A DNA stretch of 64,000 nt, taken from NCBI RefSeq assembly GCF_001412535.1, contig NZ_CP011774.1:1173501-1237500 (forward strand). The letters run 5' to 3'. Position 1 is the first letter of the stretch. Every line of letters starts with the position of its first letter. The stretch is from Limnohabitans sp. 63ED37-2. GTDB taxonomy: Bacteria > Pseudomonadota > Gammaproteobacteria > Burkholderiales > Burkholderiaceae_C. Under the pieces are notes generated by a model. The model saw nothing but the letters and a program-made list of their open reading frames with translations, was not told the origin of the DNA and ran no database searches. This document shows positions 41,507-52,861 of this stretch, piece after piece. The translations under genes and the position numbers were made by a program.

Positions 41507-42865
41507 ATGGAAACGTCTCTGTACATTTCTGAATGCCATGCTGAGTTGCAAGACGCGGTGGCCGCCCTGGGCGGTGACGGCTCGTCTGCGCAACTGGCGG
41601 GTATGGCCGATTTGATCATCCAGTCGATGACCGGTCCTTGGCGTTCCTTTCACACACCCGAGCATATTTTTGAGGTGGGTGATGGCGGCTCACCGGTCGA
41701 GGTGATCGCGGCACTGTTTCATGATCTTGTTTATGTCCAGGTCGATTCGGGTATTCACGTGAACCTGGCCCGATACGTTTCACCTTATGTGCGTGAGGGT
41801 GACAAGGGCTTGGTGATCGATCCCATGAAAACGGGTGCCGATCAGGACCTGGACCTCGTGATGGATTTGTTTGGATTTCAGCGGGGACAAGTGATGTCTC
41901 CATTTGCGGGTCAAAACGAGTTTTTGAGTGCACTGTTGGCCGTTAAATTGCTCAACGGCATCTTGCCTTTGTCCGCCCTGGCGCAGGTGGCTGCCTGCAT
42001 TGAAGCCACCATTCCTTTCAGAGCCGATTTGCCCGACGGGCGTTCGTGTTCCGACGTGTTGTTGCAGCGCCTCACAAAAGCCAGCCTCGACCATGGCTTG
42101 GCGCTGACCGATGCGCAGTGCCGTGAGACCGTGGTCATGGGGGTCAAAGTGGCCAACCGTGACGTGGGCAACTTTGCCAGCGAACACCCCTCTGATTTCC
42201 TGAACAACACCTGGAATCTGATCCCAGAAACCAACCACGAACTGCTCAACGCCGACACCTACACGGTCAAGGGCTACCGGGTGTCTTTGCAGAAGATGGA
42301 AGGTTTTCTGGGCTTTTTGCAGCCGGGCGCGGTCTTTCGCCAGTTTGATGGCGAACCTTCTTCAGAAGAACACACACAACGTTTGCACTTGGCACAACGC
42401 AACCTGGAAGTGGCCAGACTGTATTTGCGCATGAAATTGGTCGCCATTGCCTTGCTCGAAGCCATGTCCTGGCGTTTGGGACAAGAGGTGTCGCTGGCTT
42501 CGATCATGGGCAAATTGCCGGGCAACAGTGACATGCCTTTCCAGCTGGAAAACCAATTGCCTGTGGTGGCGCAGCCCTATATCGGTCAAAACGAATGCGA
42601 AATCACGGTGATGCATTTGCTCGAGGACGGCCGCTCGGGTGAATCGTCCCATGACTCCAAGCATTCGCCCGTGGCCAGTTATCTGGTCAGGTCCATTGGT
42701 GTGCCCAAGGCGTTGACTTTGCTCGAACGTGCGCGACTGTTTTTTGCCAATCAGCTCAGCGCCGACGATTTTCTGGCCAGTCTGGACAAGCCCGTGATGC
42801 AGGGCCTGCAACACGCGGTGATCCATGTGCTGGATCAAAGGGTGCAAGCCCTTAGAAACCTGTGA
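41507..42865 (+). CDS. HD-domain protein of unknown function
   Basis: 452 residues. Near the N-terminus RSFHTPEHIFEV (His49, His53) and IAALFHDLVYVQVD (His72-Asp73) form the metal-binding pattern of the HD phosphohydrolase superfamily, close to the COG4339 type. A later Asp in VANRDVGNF fits the last ligand. The C-terminal half (about 250-452) shows no domain that I recognise. No signal peptide or membrane helix is seen. It stands alone between the hydrolase gene and the rpoD terminator and has its own AT-rich promoter region. Nucleotide or phosphoester hydrolysis is likely; the substrate is unknown. Confidence 0.75.
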   Translation: METSLYISECHAELQDAVAALGGDGSSAQLAGMADLIIQSMTGPWRSFHTPEHIFEVGDGGSPVEVIAALFHDLVYVQVDSGIHVNLARYVSPYVREGDKGLVIDPMKTGADQDLDLVMDLFGFQRGQVMSPFAGQNEFLSALLAVKLLNGILPLSALAQVAACIEATIPFRADLPDGRSCSDVLLQRLTKASLDHGLALTDAQCRETVVMGVKVANRDVGNFASEHPSDFLNNTWNLIPETNHELLNADTYTVKGYRVSLQKMEGFLGFLQPGAVFRQFDGEPSSEEHTQRLHLAQRNLEVARLYLRMKLVAIALLEAMSWRLGQEVSLASIMGKLPGNSDMPFQLENQLPVVAQPYIGQNECEITVMHLLEDGRSGESSHDSKHSPVASYLVRSIGVPKALTLLERARLFFANQLSADDFLASLDKPVMQGLQHAVIHVLDQRVQALRNL

Positions 42866-42904
42866 TGTCAGGGGCTTGATCGCCCTTTTTTAAAGTCAGC
42901 CATC

Positions 42905-42936
42905 AAAAAAGCCTCCCGACTTGGGAGTCGGGAGGC
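42905..42936 (-). terminator. Rho-independent terminator of rpoD
   Basis: GCCTCCCGACT and AGTCGGGAGGC form an 11-base perfect stem around TGGG. On the reverse strand it is followed by six T, making a strong terminator for rpoD. On the forward strand a short T-run (TTTGGCCTTT) follows, so it probably also ends the HD-domain gene transcript. Confidence 0.9.
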
Positions 42937-42961
42937 TTTGGCCTTTGTAGAGCAGGGCGGT

Positions 42962-45493
<2,532 letters not shown>

Positions 45494-45848
45494 GAACAAC
45501 CTCGAGACACAAAAAGGGACAAGGAAACAGACACAGTCAGCGCCAAATACATCCCGGCGCGGGCGTGGGTTAAGGCACAGATGAAAACCACAGTTGGGTG
45601 TTCAATCTGAAATGGCAAGGTTGTGGGCGAACATTTGGAATGCAGTCCTTGCGGAACGGTGACCTGCCCGCATGGGGGCGTCGCGTGGATGGCGTTGGTC
45701 TGGCCGGAGGTGCTGCTGTCGCGCTTGCCGAAAGAGCTTAATTATAACTGTTTTTTAAGCGTTTTAAGGCCGATTCTGTGCAAGAAGGGCGCGGCCCCGC
45801 AGCGAGTTTTGGCGGTCATGGGGCGTTTTCGAGCCAAGGTCGCGGGGC
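45494..45848 (-). promoter_or_regulatory. rpoD upstream region with a consensus -10 box
   Basis: Reading the reverse strand, a perfect TATAAT lies at 45746-45741, followed about 240 bases later by the rpoD ATG. The -35 region is poor (TTAAAA or CTTAAA depending on spacing). I see no gene in these 355 bases; the short open readings in it have no ribosome site or family resemblance. Confidence 0.5.
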
Positions 45849-47231
45849 TCAGTCGCTTTCGGCTTGCCTGAATTTCATCAAGGCCATCAAACCGCCAGCG
45901 CTGTTGTTGAACACAGAAAACGTGCCACCCATGCGCTGCACGGAGCGCTCCACAATGGCCAGGCCCAGGCCCGAGCCGGTGGCCGCCGTGCGGGCGGCAT
46001 CCCCTCTGAAGAAGGGCTGGGTCAGGTTTTTCAGGGTTTCTTCCGACACGCCAGGGCCTTGGTCGCGCACGCGCAGCAGCACCCAGCCATCGTGCACGCG
46101 GGCCACGATTTCGACGCGTGTGATGCCGTCTGCGGGGCTTTGTCCGTAGCGCCGTGCGTTCTCGAGCAGGTTGGACAGCACGCGTCCCAGTTCCACGGTT
46201 TCAGCTTGCACCTGCAGATCTTCGCCCACATCCACGGAGATTTGCAGCCGTGGGTTGTGGCGCCATGGCGTGATGCAGCGGCTGATGACACCGGACAAAA
46301 GCACGGGTCCTAAATCGGTGGGCTCCGGGCGGGCATAGTCCAAAAACTTATCAATGATGTCGTCGAGTTGCTCGATGTCGGCCACCATCAACTCGCGGGT
46401 TTGTGCATCGTTGACACTCAGTTCAGTTTCCAGCCGCAATCTGGCCAAAGGGGTGCGCAGGTCGTGCGAAATCCCGGCCAGCATCAAGGCGCGTTCGGCC
46501 TCAATCTTGGCCAGCCGCTCGGCCATGCGGTTGAAACCGATGTTGACTTCGCGGATCTCGCTGGTGGCAGCGCCTTCATCGAGGGGAGCCTCATGAAAAT
46601 GGCCTTCACGCACACGGCTGGCCGCGTAGGACAGGCGTTTGAGCGGGCGGTTGATCAGGCCCGCCATGAAAGCCGCGCCGCCCAAAGACAAGGCGGTGGT
46701 GAAGCTCAGCCAGATGAGCCATGCACTGCCCCCTAAGGGTTTCAGACGCGAGGGGTCCATTTGCAGCCAGTAGCTGTCGCGCTCGATGGGAAAGCCAATC
46801 CATAGCCCATCTTCATCGTTCACGCTGGAGGCGATGAGGGTGCCAGGCCCCAGTCGCTTGACCATTTCGTTGACCAGGCGGCTGTCCATGCCGGAATCGG
46901 TGAAGGCCACGATGCGGTCCGTCGGTTCACGCAATTGGATGCGCACATCTTCCTCATCGGCCAGCATTTCGATGAGCGACAAACGTGCAATCTCATCGCT
47001 GTTTTTCAGCGCGGTTTTGGTCAGGTTGACCACCGTGGCAATTTGGTGGGCATTGCGCAGGATGCGTGGCTCGTATTCCTGCGTTTTGAACATCTGCAGC
47101 CATGCCACACTGCTGAAGAAAATCAGCAGGGCCAACAAAATGAAGGTGCGCCAAAACAGGCTGAGTTTGACGAGAGGGCCATCCGAAGGTTTGGCCGTCA
47201 CTTCATCCGGTGCAGTGGGCGCGGGTTTCAC
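45849..47231 (-). CDS. Sensor histidine kinase, EnvZ-like
   Basis: 460 residues. The first membrane helix is at about 27-46 (TFILLALLIFFSSVAWLQ) and the second near 168-192. The roughly 120-residue periplasmic loop between them has VNLTKTALKNSD, as in EnvZ-type kinases of betaproteobacteria. HAMP follows, then His256 in AGISHDLRTPLARLRLETE, N-box LSNLLENARRYG and G-box GSGLGLAIVERS. Its start overlaps the regulator stop by four bases (ATGA). It is probably an osmotic or envelope sensor acting on the upstream OmpR-like gene. Confidence 0.93.
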   Translation of the reverse strand: MKPAPTAPDEVTAKPSDGPLVKLSLFWRTFILLALLIFFSSVAWLQMFKTQEYEPRILRNAHQIATVVNLTKTALKNSDEIARLSLIEMLADEEDVRIQLREPTDRIVAFTDSGMDSRLVNEMVKRLGPGTLIASSVNDEDGLWIGFPIERDSYWLQMDPSRLKPLGGSAWLIWLSFTTALSLGGAAFMAGLINRPLKRLSYAASRVREGHFHEAPLDEGAATSEIREVNIGFNRMAERLAKIEAERALMLAGISHDLRTPLARLRLETELSVNDAQTRELMVADIEQLDDIIDKFLDYARPEPTDLGPVLLSGVISRCITPWRHNPRLQISVDVGEDLQVQAETVELGRVLSNLLENARRYGQSPADGITRVEIVARVHDGWVLLRVRDQGPGVSEETLKNLTQPFFRGDAARTAATGSGLGLAIVERSVQRMGGTFSVFNNSAGGLMALMKFRQAESD

Positions 47232-47956
47232 GGTTGTCCATCGGGCACAAAGACATAACCCACACCCCAGACGGTTTGGATGATTTTGGGCGAAGCCGGG
47301 TCGACTTCGATCATCTTGCGCAGACGGGAAATTTGCACATCCAGGCTGCGGTCAAAGGGTTCGAACTCGCGCCCGCGAGCCAGTTGGGCCAATTTGTCGC
47401 GGGTGAGCGATTGCCGGGGGTGTCTGGCCAAGGCCTTGAGCATGGCAAATTCGCCAGTCGTCAGGGGCATGTCGACGCCGTTTTTGCTCAGCGACCTGTC
47501 GCCCAAGTCGAGCTTGAAGTGGCCAAAGGTGATGACCTCTTCATCGCTCGAGGGTGAGCCTGGCAGTTCGCTGACGGGTCTGCGGCGCAGCACCGCGTGG
47601 ATGCGGGCCAGCAATTCACGGGGGTTGAAGGGTTTGCCCAAGTAATCGTCGGCCCCAATTTCCAGACCGTTGATGCGGTCCACGTCTTCACCCTTGGCGG
47701 TCAACATGATCACGGGGGTTTTCACGCCGCTGGCCCGCAAACGCTTGCAAATGCTCAGGCCGTCTTCGCCCGGCAGCATCAGGTCGAGCACCAACATGTC
47801 GATGGTCTCGCGCTGCAAGATGCGATCGAGTGCGCGGCCGTCTTCGGCCAGCAGCACGTCAAAGCCTTCTTGCGATAAAAATCGGCGCAACAGGTCACGA
47901 ATGCGTGCGTCATCGTCCACGATGACGATTTTGTCCAAGCGTTGAGAAGAGCTCAT
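47228..47956 (-). CDS. ompR: Response regulator, OmpR family
   Basis: 242 residues. Receiver domain with acidic residues in VDDDARIRDLLRRFLSQEGF, Asp58 in VLDLMLPGEDG, Thr in MLTAKGED and Lys in DYLGKPFNPRELLARIHAVLRR. The C-terminal winged helix includes LTTGEFAMLKALARHPRQSLTRDKL and ends in VWGVGYVFVPDG. The ATG at 47956 is chosen; a longer in-frame reading runs antisense through the next gene. The pair closely resembles OmpR/EnvZ. The 3-hydroxybutyrate dehydrogenase gene ends 5 bases upstream on the same strand, so all three may share a transcript. Confidence 0.92.
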   Translation of the reverse strand: MSSSQRLDKIVIVDDDARIRDLLRRFLSQEGFDVLLAEDGRALDRILQRETIDMLVLDLMLPGEDGLSICKRLRASGVKTPVIMLTAKGEDVDRINGLEIGADDYLGKPFNPRELLARIHAVLRRRPVSELPGSPSSDEEVITFGHFKLDLGDRSLSKNGVDMPLTTGEFAMLKALARHPRQSLTRDKLAQLARGREFEPFDRSLDVQISRLRKMIEVDPASPKIIQTVWGVGYVFVPDGQP

Positions 47957-47961
47957 CTTGT

Positions 47962-48732
47962 TTATTGGGCTGTCCAGCCGCCGTCCATGTTCCAGGCCAC
48001 GCCCCGCACATTGTTGCCTGCAGCCGAGCAAAAGAACACCGCCAGCTCGCCCAGCTCTTCGGGCGTGGTGAACTGCATGGAGGGCTCTTTCTCTTGCAGC
48101 AGCTGTTTTTTGGCTTCTTCGTTGGACAAGCCCATGGCCACGGCCTTGGCGTCCACCTGTTTTTGCACCAGCGGTGTCAGCACCCAGCCAGGGCAAATGG
48201 CGTTGCAGGTCACGCCAGTGGTGGCGTTTTCGAGCGCGGTGACCTTGGTCAGGCCCACCACGCCATGCTTGGCGGCCACATAGGCCGACTTTTCGGCCGA
48301 GCCGACCAGACCATGGATAGACGCGATGTTGATGATGCGTCCCCAGTTGGCGGCCTTCATGGCGGGCAGGGCCAAACGTGTGGCGTGGAAGGCGCTGCTC
48401 AGGTTGATGGCGATGATGGCGTCCCATCGCTCAATGGGGAAGTCTTCGATCTTGGCCACATGCTGGATGCCCGCGTTGTTGACCAAAATGTCGATGCGGC
48501 CAAAGGTGTCGGCGGCGAACTTCATCATGGCCTCGATCTCAGAGGCTTTGCTCATGTCGGCGCCGTGGTAAGCCACTTTCACACCCAGTGCAGCGATTTC
48601 GGCCTTGGGGCCTTCGGCATCACCAAAACCGTTCAGCACGATGTTGGCGCCTTGTTTGGCCAAAGCTTTGGCAATGCCCAGTCCGATGCCGCTGGTTGAA
48701 CCGGTGACCAGTGCTGTTTTACCTTGCAACAT
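47962..48732 (-). CDS. bdhA: 3-hydroxybutyrate dehydrogenase
   Basis: 256 residues of the short-chain dehydrogenase family. The Rossmann motif is TGSTSGIGLGIA (10-21), NNAGIQHVAKIEDFP follows, and the catalytic Ser/Tyr/Lys are in NIASIHGLVGSAEKSAYVAAKHGVVGLTK. HGLVGSAEKSAYVAAKHG is diagnostic for BdhA. It oxidises 3-hydroxybutyrate to acetoacetate with NAD+ during polyhydroxybutyrate mobilisation. It lies upstream of ompR on the same strand. Confidence 0.96.
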   Translation of the reverse strand: MLQGKTALVTGSTSGIGLGIAKALAKQGANIVLNGFGDAEGPKAEIAALGVKVAYHGADMSKASEIEAMMKFAADTFGRIDILVNNAGIQHVAKIEDFPIERWDAIIAINLSSAFHATRLALPAMKAANWGRIINIASIHGLVGSAEKSAYVAAKHGVVGLTKVTALENATTGVTCNAICPGWVLTPLVQKQVDAKAVAMGLSNEEAKKQLLQEKEPSMQFTTPEELGELAVFFCSAAGNNVRGVAWNMDGGWTAQ

Positions 48733-48833
48733 GTTTTCTACTCCGAAAGATGAATTAGGATGTTCAAAAGTCCATTATCGCGCCGCCTAAGCCCGGTTTG
48801 ACGGGCCACCTCTCCAGATTGTTTCCGATTGTC

Positions 48834-49775
48834 ATGACCCTCACACCCGTCGCCACTGTCCCATCCCCCCAACTTGAATGGGTGACTTGCCCACACCCCG
48901 AAGGTCAGCACCGCATGGCCTTTTGGCGTTGGGGCGACGCGAGTTCCCGCCGCGTGGTGGTGTGTGTGCATGGCCTGACCCGTCAGGGCCGCGATTTTGA
49001 CCGACTGGCCCAAGCCCTGTTGGCGCAAAGCCCCGAGCCTATGCAGGTCATTTGCCCCGATGTGGCGGGACGCGGTCGCAGCGAATGGCTGAGCGATCCC
49101 GCGCTTTACCAAATTCCGCAATACGCGGGCGACATGCTGGCCATGTTGGGTCAGATTCAGCAGCAGCTGGGGGCTGACAAACCCCTGCAATCGCTCGACT
49201 GGGTCGGCACCAGCATGGGTGGCTTGATCGGCATGGTGTTGGCCGGGCAGCCGGGTTTGCCCTTGCCGTGTCCCATTCGCCGCTTGGTGCTCAACGATGT
49301 GGGCCCGGCCATCACCTGGTCGTCGGTGCAGCGCATGCAAACCTATGTGGGGCAATACGGCCAATACCGTGACCTCGATGAAGCCGCAGCCGCTTTGTGG
49401 GCCCTGTCTCAAGGTTTTGGCCCAGTTTTGCCCGAGGTCTGGCGGGAAATGTCAGCGCACATGACGCGCTCTACCGCCGATGGCCAGTTGACCCTGCATT
49501 ACGACCCCGCCATCGGGGTTCCCGTGCGGGCCTTGACCCCCGAAGCCGCGGCCGCTGGCGAAGCCATGTTGTGGTCTTTGTACGACCTGATTCAGGCCAA
49601 AACCCTTTTGATTCGCGGGCAAGACTCTGACTTGCTGACGCCCGAAACGGCCACCCAGATGACGCAGCGTGGCCCGCGTGCACAGCTGGACACTTGGCCT
49701 GGATGTGGCCACGCGCCGACCTTGACGGGGGACGATCAGGTCGCGGTGTTGACGCATTTTTTGCTGGGTGACTAG
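48834..49775 (+). CDS. Alpha/beta hydrolase
   Basis: 313 residues. VVCVHGLTRQGRDFDRLAQAL carries the HG oxyanion motif, GTSMGGLIGMVLA the nucleophile Ser, LLIRGQDSDLLTP the Asp and WPGCGHAPTL the His. The fold and length match the MhpC-like/proline iminopeptidase-like group; the substrate cannot be named. An upstream TTG at 48798 is in frame but lacks support. Its end overlaps a possible GTG start of relA, so the two genes are translationally close. Confidence 0.9.
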   Translation: MTLTPVATVPSPQLEWVTCPHPEGQHRMAFWRWGDASSRRVVVCVHGLTRQGRDFDRLAQALLAQSPEPMQVICPDVAGRGRSEWLSDPALYQIPQYAGDMLAMLGQIQQQLGADKPLQSLDWVGTSMGGLIGMVLAGQPGLPLPCPIRRLVLNDVGPAITWSSVQRMQTYVGQYGQYRDLDEAAAALWALSQGFGPVLPEVWREMSAHMTRSTADGQLTLHYDPAIGVPVRALTPEAAAAGEAMLWSLYDLIQAKTLLIRGQDSDLLTPETATQMTQRGPRAQLDTWPGCGHAPTLTGDDQVAVLTHFLLGD

Positions 49776-49779
49776 GGTT

Positions 49780-52041
49780 ATGGTTAGCCCCACCTCCAGC
49801 CACGCGGCCAGCCCGATGTCCACGTCGGGGCGCTTGCACGCGCCCCATTTGCCGCCCGTCGTGCTGGCCACGGCACAAGGGTCGGAACAAACCGAAACCC
49901 TGGCCAAAGCCCGCGCATTTGCCGAACCCTTGATTGCCGGAGAAACGCTGGACACGGGTGAAAACATCCTCGCGCATGCCGATGCTGTGGCCGAAATTTT
50001 GGCGGGTATTGGAGGGTCGGTGGCCATGCAGGCGTCCAGTTACCTGGTGTACACCTGCCCGCACCTGAACAAACCCGAAGAGGTGATGGCCAAGGCCTTT
50101 GGCCCTGAGCTGGCGCAACTGGCCATGCAAACCAACCAGCTGGTGCATGTGCAGCGCCTCTCGCGTGCGGCCGAATCCAGCACCCATGGCCCGGACAACA
50201 CGCCACTGAGCCCGCGCATCCAGACCGAAAACGTGCGCAAGATGCTGCTCGCTTTCAGCCGCGATTTGCGCGTGGTCATGCTGCGCTTGGCCTCGCGTTT
50301 GCAAACCCTGCGCCATTACGCGGCCACCAAGCTGCCCGTGCCCCCAGTTTTGGCCAGCGAGTCTTTGCAGGTGTTTGCGCCTTTGGCCAACCGTTTGGGC
50401 ATTTGGCAGATCAAATGGGAGATGGAAGACCTGTCTTTCCGTTTTCTGGAGCCTGCGACCTACAAAGACATTGCCCGCCTGCTGGATGAAAAGCGCACCG
50501 AACGCGAGCGTTACATGGTGGATCTGCGCGGGCGCTTGCAGCAGGCTTTGTCCGAGCAAGGCATTGCGGCCTCAGTCGATGGACGGCCCAAACACATCTA
50601 CAGCATCGTGCGCAAAATGCGCGGCAAGTCGCTGCCTTTTGAGCGGGTTTTCGACATCCGGGCGCTGCGTGTGGTGGTGCCGGGCGTGGCCGATTGTTAC
50701 CAGGCGCTCAGCTGGGTGCATGAGCACTTTGTGCCGATCGCCGAAGAGTTTGACGACTACATCGCCAAGCCCAAAGCCAACGGCTACCAGTCGCTGCACA
50801 CCGTGGTGCGTGATGCCGATGGCGGACCGATCGAGGTGCAAATCCGCACCCAGGCCATGCACGACCATGCCGAGAACGGCGTGGCCGCCCACTGGGCTTA
50901 CAAAGAAGCGGGCACCAAAGGCTATGCCGGGGTGTCGGCCACCAGCGAATACGACACCAAAATCGCCGTATTGCGCCAGCTGCTGGCCTGGGAGCGCGAC
51001 CTGTCCGGAGCGGCCCAAGCCAGTGCGCCCGGTAGCGGCCTGTTTGACGACCGCATTTATGTGCTGACGCCTGACGCCGCCGTGGTTGAGTTGCCGCAAG
51101 GCGCTACGCCCATCGACTTTGCCTACACGGTGCACACCAACTTGGGCCACCGCTGTCGGGGCGCCAAAGTAGATGGGGCCATGGTGCCGCTGAACACCCA
51201 GCTGGCCAACGGCCAGACGGTGGAGATCACCGCCATCAAGGAGGGCGGCCCTTCGCGCGATTGGCTCAACGCCGAATTGGGCTTTTTGGCCAGCCCCCGT
51301 GCGCGGGCCAAAGTACGCGCCTGGTTCAACGCGCAAGTGATGGCCGAAACCGTCGCCCGTGGGCGAGAGGCGGTCGAGAAATCCCTGCAGCGCTTGGGGC
51401 GAACCGCCATCCGCCTGGAAGACCTGGCCAGCCAGTTGGGCTTCAAATCGGCCGATGGCCTGTTTGAGGTGGTGGGCAAGGACGAGTATTCGCTGCGCAA
51501 CATCGAGGTATTGCTCAACCCGCCAGAGCCAGAGCCGCAAGACAACGATTACCTGCCCAAGAAGTTCAAAGGCACCGCCGCCCGCAAATCACCCTCGGGC
51601 GTGCTGGTGGTGGGGGTGGATTCTTTGCTGACCCAGCTCTCGCGTTGCTGCAAACCCGCGCCGCCCGATGCAATCAGTGGATTTGTCACGCGTGGCAAAG
51701 GCGTGAGCATCCACCGCCAAGACTGCAGCAACTTCCGCGAGTTGGTGTCGCGGCACGGCGAGCGCGTGATCGAGGTGCGCTGGGGAGAGAACAAGGGTGC
51801 CGACGCCTCGGTGTATCCGGTGGACGTGGCGGTGGAAGCCTTCGACCGGCAAGGCTTGCTGCGCGACATCTCTGAAGTGTTTGCCAAAGAGAAGATGAAC
51901 GTGATCGGCGTACAGACGCAGTCCGTCAAAGGCACAGCCTGGATGACCTTCACGGTGGAGATTGGCGATGCGGTGAGCTTGAGCAAGGTGCTGGGCACCG
52001 TGCGTGGCGTCAAAGGGGTGAGGGCGGCCAGAAGGCGGTAA
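49780..52041 (+). CDS. relA: GTP pyrophosphokinase RelA, (p)ppGpp synthetase I
   Basis: 753 residues with the long RSH architecture: pseudo-hydrolase domain (about 45-215), synthetase domain (about 240-365), TGS (about 420-485), zinc-finger/helical region with LSRCCKPAPPDAISGFVTRGKG, and C-terminal ACT domain. The hydrolase HD motif is lost (VYTCPHLNKPEEV where HDxxED would be). The synthetase active site has Glu323-Phe-Asp-Asp, the acidic ExDD form of single-function RelA rather than RxKD of SpoT. It makes (p)ppGpp when uncharged tRNA meets the ribosome. The ATG at 49780 is used; a GTG at 49768 overlapping the previous gene is an alternative. Confidence 0.94.
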   Translation: MVSPTSSHAASPMSTSGRLHAPHLPPVVLATAQGSEQTETLAKARAFAEPLIAGETLDTGENILAHADAVAEILAGIGGSVAMQASSYLVYTCPHLNKPEEVMAKAFGPELAQLAMQTNQLVHVQRLSRAAESSTHGPDNTPLSPRIQTENVRKMLLAFSRDLRVVMLRLASRLQTLRHYAATKLPVPPVLASESLQVFAPLANRLGIWQIKWEMEDLSFRFLEPATYKDIARLLDEKRTERERYMVDLRGRLQQALSEQGIAASVDGRPKHIYSIVRKMRGKSLPFERVFDIRALRVVVPGVADCYQALSWVHEHFVPIAEEFDDYIAKPKANGYQSLHTVVRDADGGPIEVQIRTQAMHDHAENGVAAHWAYKEAGTKGYAGVSATSEYDTKIAVLRQLLAWERDLSGAAQASAPGSGLFDDRIYVLTPDAAVVELPQGATPIDFAYTVHTNLGHRCRGAKVDGAMVPLNTQLANGQTVEITAIKEGGPSRDWLNAELGFLASPRARAKVRAWFNAQVMAETVARGREAVEKSLQRLGRTAIRLEDLASQLGFKSADGLFEVVGKDEYSLRNIEVLLNPPEPEPQDNDYLPKKFKGTAARKSPSGVLVVGVDSLLTQLSRCCKPAPPDAISGFVTRGKGVSIHRQDCSNFRELVSRHGERVIEVRWGENKGADASVYPVDVAVEAFDRQGLLRDISEVFAKEKMNVIGVQTQSVKGTAWMTFTVEIGDAVSLSKVLGTVRGVKGVRAARRR

Positions 52042-52085
52042 ACACGTCTTATTGAATCGTGCCCTGAAAAGGCGATTTTTGACGC

Positions 52086-52091
52086 TATAAT
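52086..52091 (+). promoter_or_regulatory. -10 box of the tRNA-Val gene
   Basis: TATAAT lies 12 bases before the mature tRNA, giving a start site a few bases upstream of it. No good -35 hexamer lies at 16-18 bases; TTGACG just before the box is too close to serve. Confidence 0.6.
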
Positions 52092-52103
52092 TCAAGGCTT
52101 AGC

Positions 52104-52180
52104 AGGCGCGTAGCTCAGTTGGTTAGAGCACCACCTTGACATGGTGGGGGTCGCTAGTTCGAATCTAGTCGCGCCTACCA
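52104..52180 (+). tRNA. tRNA-Val (anticodon GAC)
   Basis: The 77-base cloverleaf folds well. The acceptor stem pairs AGGCGCG with CGCGCCT, the D arm is GCTC...GAGC and the anticodon stem is CCACC/GGTGG around a loop holding GAC, which reads GUC and GUU valine codons. The T arm contains TTCGAAT, and the 3' ACCA is encoded. It lies just after relA and is followed by its own terminator. Confidence 0.97.
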
Positions 52181-52197
52181 AATTCGGTAGGAAAAAC

Positions 52198-52231
52198 AAG
52201 CACTTGGCGGAAACGCCCGGTGCTTTTTTTT
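52198..52231 (+). terminator. Rho-independent terminator after tRNA-Val
   Basis: The arms AAGCAC and GTGCTT, with inner GGCG and CGCC pairs around GAAA, form a stem followed directly by eight or more T. It lies 17 bases after the tRNA 3' end. Confidence 0.9.
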
Positions 52232-52311
52232 GTTCAATCAATGGGCCATCAAGGGTCCACCATCGGATTGTGTAGGGCACACTGGCAATGCCCAACGCAT
52301 TCCTCAGACCG

Positions 52312-52761
52312 TTATTTCTTGCTTTTAAAACGCGTGATGGCCTCTTTCAAATCTCGAAATTCTTCGCACGAAAAAACACAAACTTTGTCCAGGCGCGCCA
52401 ACATTTGTTCTGCGCCTGCCAGATCGTTCTTCATGAGCAAAAGTTCGCCGAAATACTCCAGAGCGCCTTTGTGTTTGGGGTCAAGCTTGAGGGCGGATTG
52501 GTAATACCGCTCGGCAGCAGCCAAATCTGGGGGCGTCTTTTTACGTTGTGCGTAGCCCAGCAGGTTGTTCCAGTCGGCCGAATTGGTTTGATTGGCCCCC
52601 TCCAGCGTTTTGATGGCCCCTGAATAATCATTGGCCTTGATTTCCTTTTGGGCCTGGGTCAGCCAAGAGGTCGTTGGCTCTGCTGGGCTGGTGTCGGCAG
52701 CATGTGAAACAAGGACACCCGCAGCCAGAGCCAGGGCAAGAAACTGTTTGATTGTGAGCAT
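52312..52761 (-). CDS. Small periplasmic TPR-repeat protein
   Basis: 149 residues from the ATG at 52761, which gives a clean signal peptide [22 protein letters not shown]; an ATG at 52773 in the same frame adds four residues. The mature part has two or three helix-pair repeats (EIKANDYSGAIKTLEGA, AERYYQSALKLDPKHKGALEYFGELLL, DLAGAEQMLARLD). Two cysteines lie close together near the end (VCVFSCEEF). The family is typical of scaffold or assembly proteins; its partner is unknown. It lies 100 bases downstream of prlC. Confidence 0.8.
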   Translation of the reverse strand: MLTIKQFLALALAAGVLVSHAADTSPAEPTTSWLTQAQKEIKANDYSGAIKTLEGANQTNSADWNNLLGYAQRKKTPPDLAAAERYYQSALKLDPKHKGALEYFGELLLMKNDLAGAEQMLARLDKVCVFSCEEFRDLKEAITRFKSKK

Positions 52762-52861
52762 TTTTGCATCCATGAGTATTCAAAAGTCCCATTGTGCCCC
52801 TCTCATCGCATCGGTGCCACACCTCAGCCCCAGGGCAAGGGCTTTTCGTTTGGCTTGAAGC

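Noticed and set aside
45623..45871. Possible small forward gene between rpoD and the EnvZ-like gene
   Set aside because: 82 codons with no ribosome site or recognisable motif, overlapping the rpoD promoter region.
52072..52091. TTGACG next to TATAAT read as a full tRNA promoter
   Set aside because: The two hexamers are only a few bases apart, too close to be a -35/-10 pair. Only the -10 box is kept.
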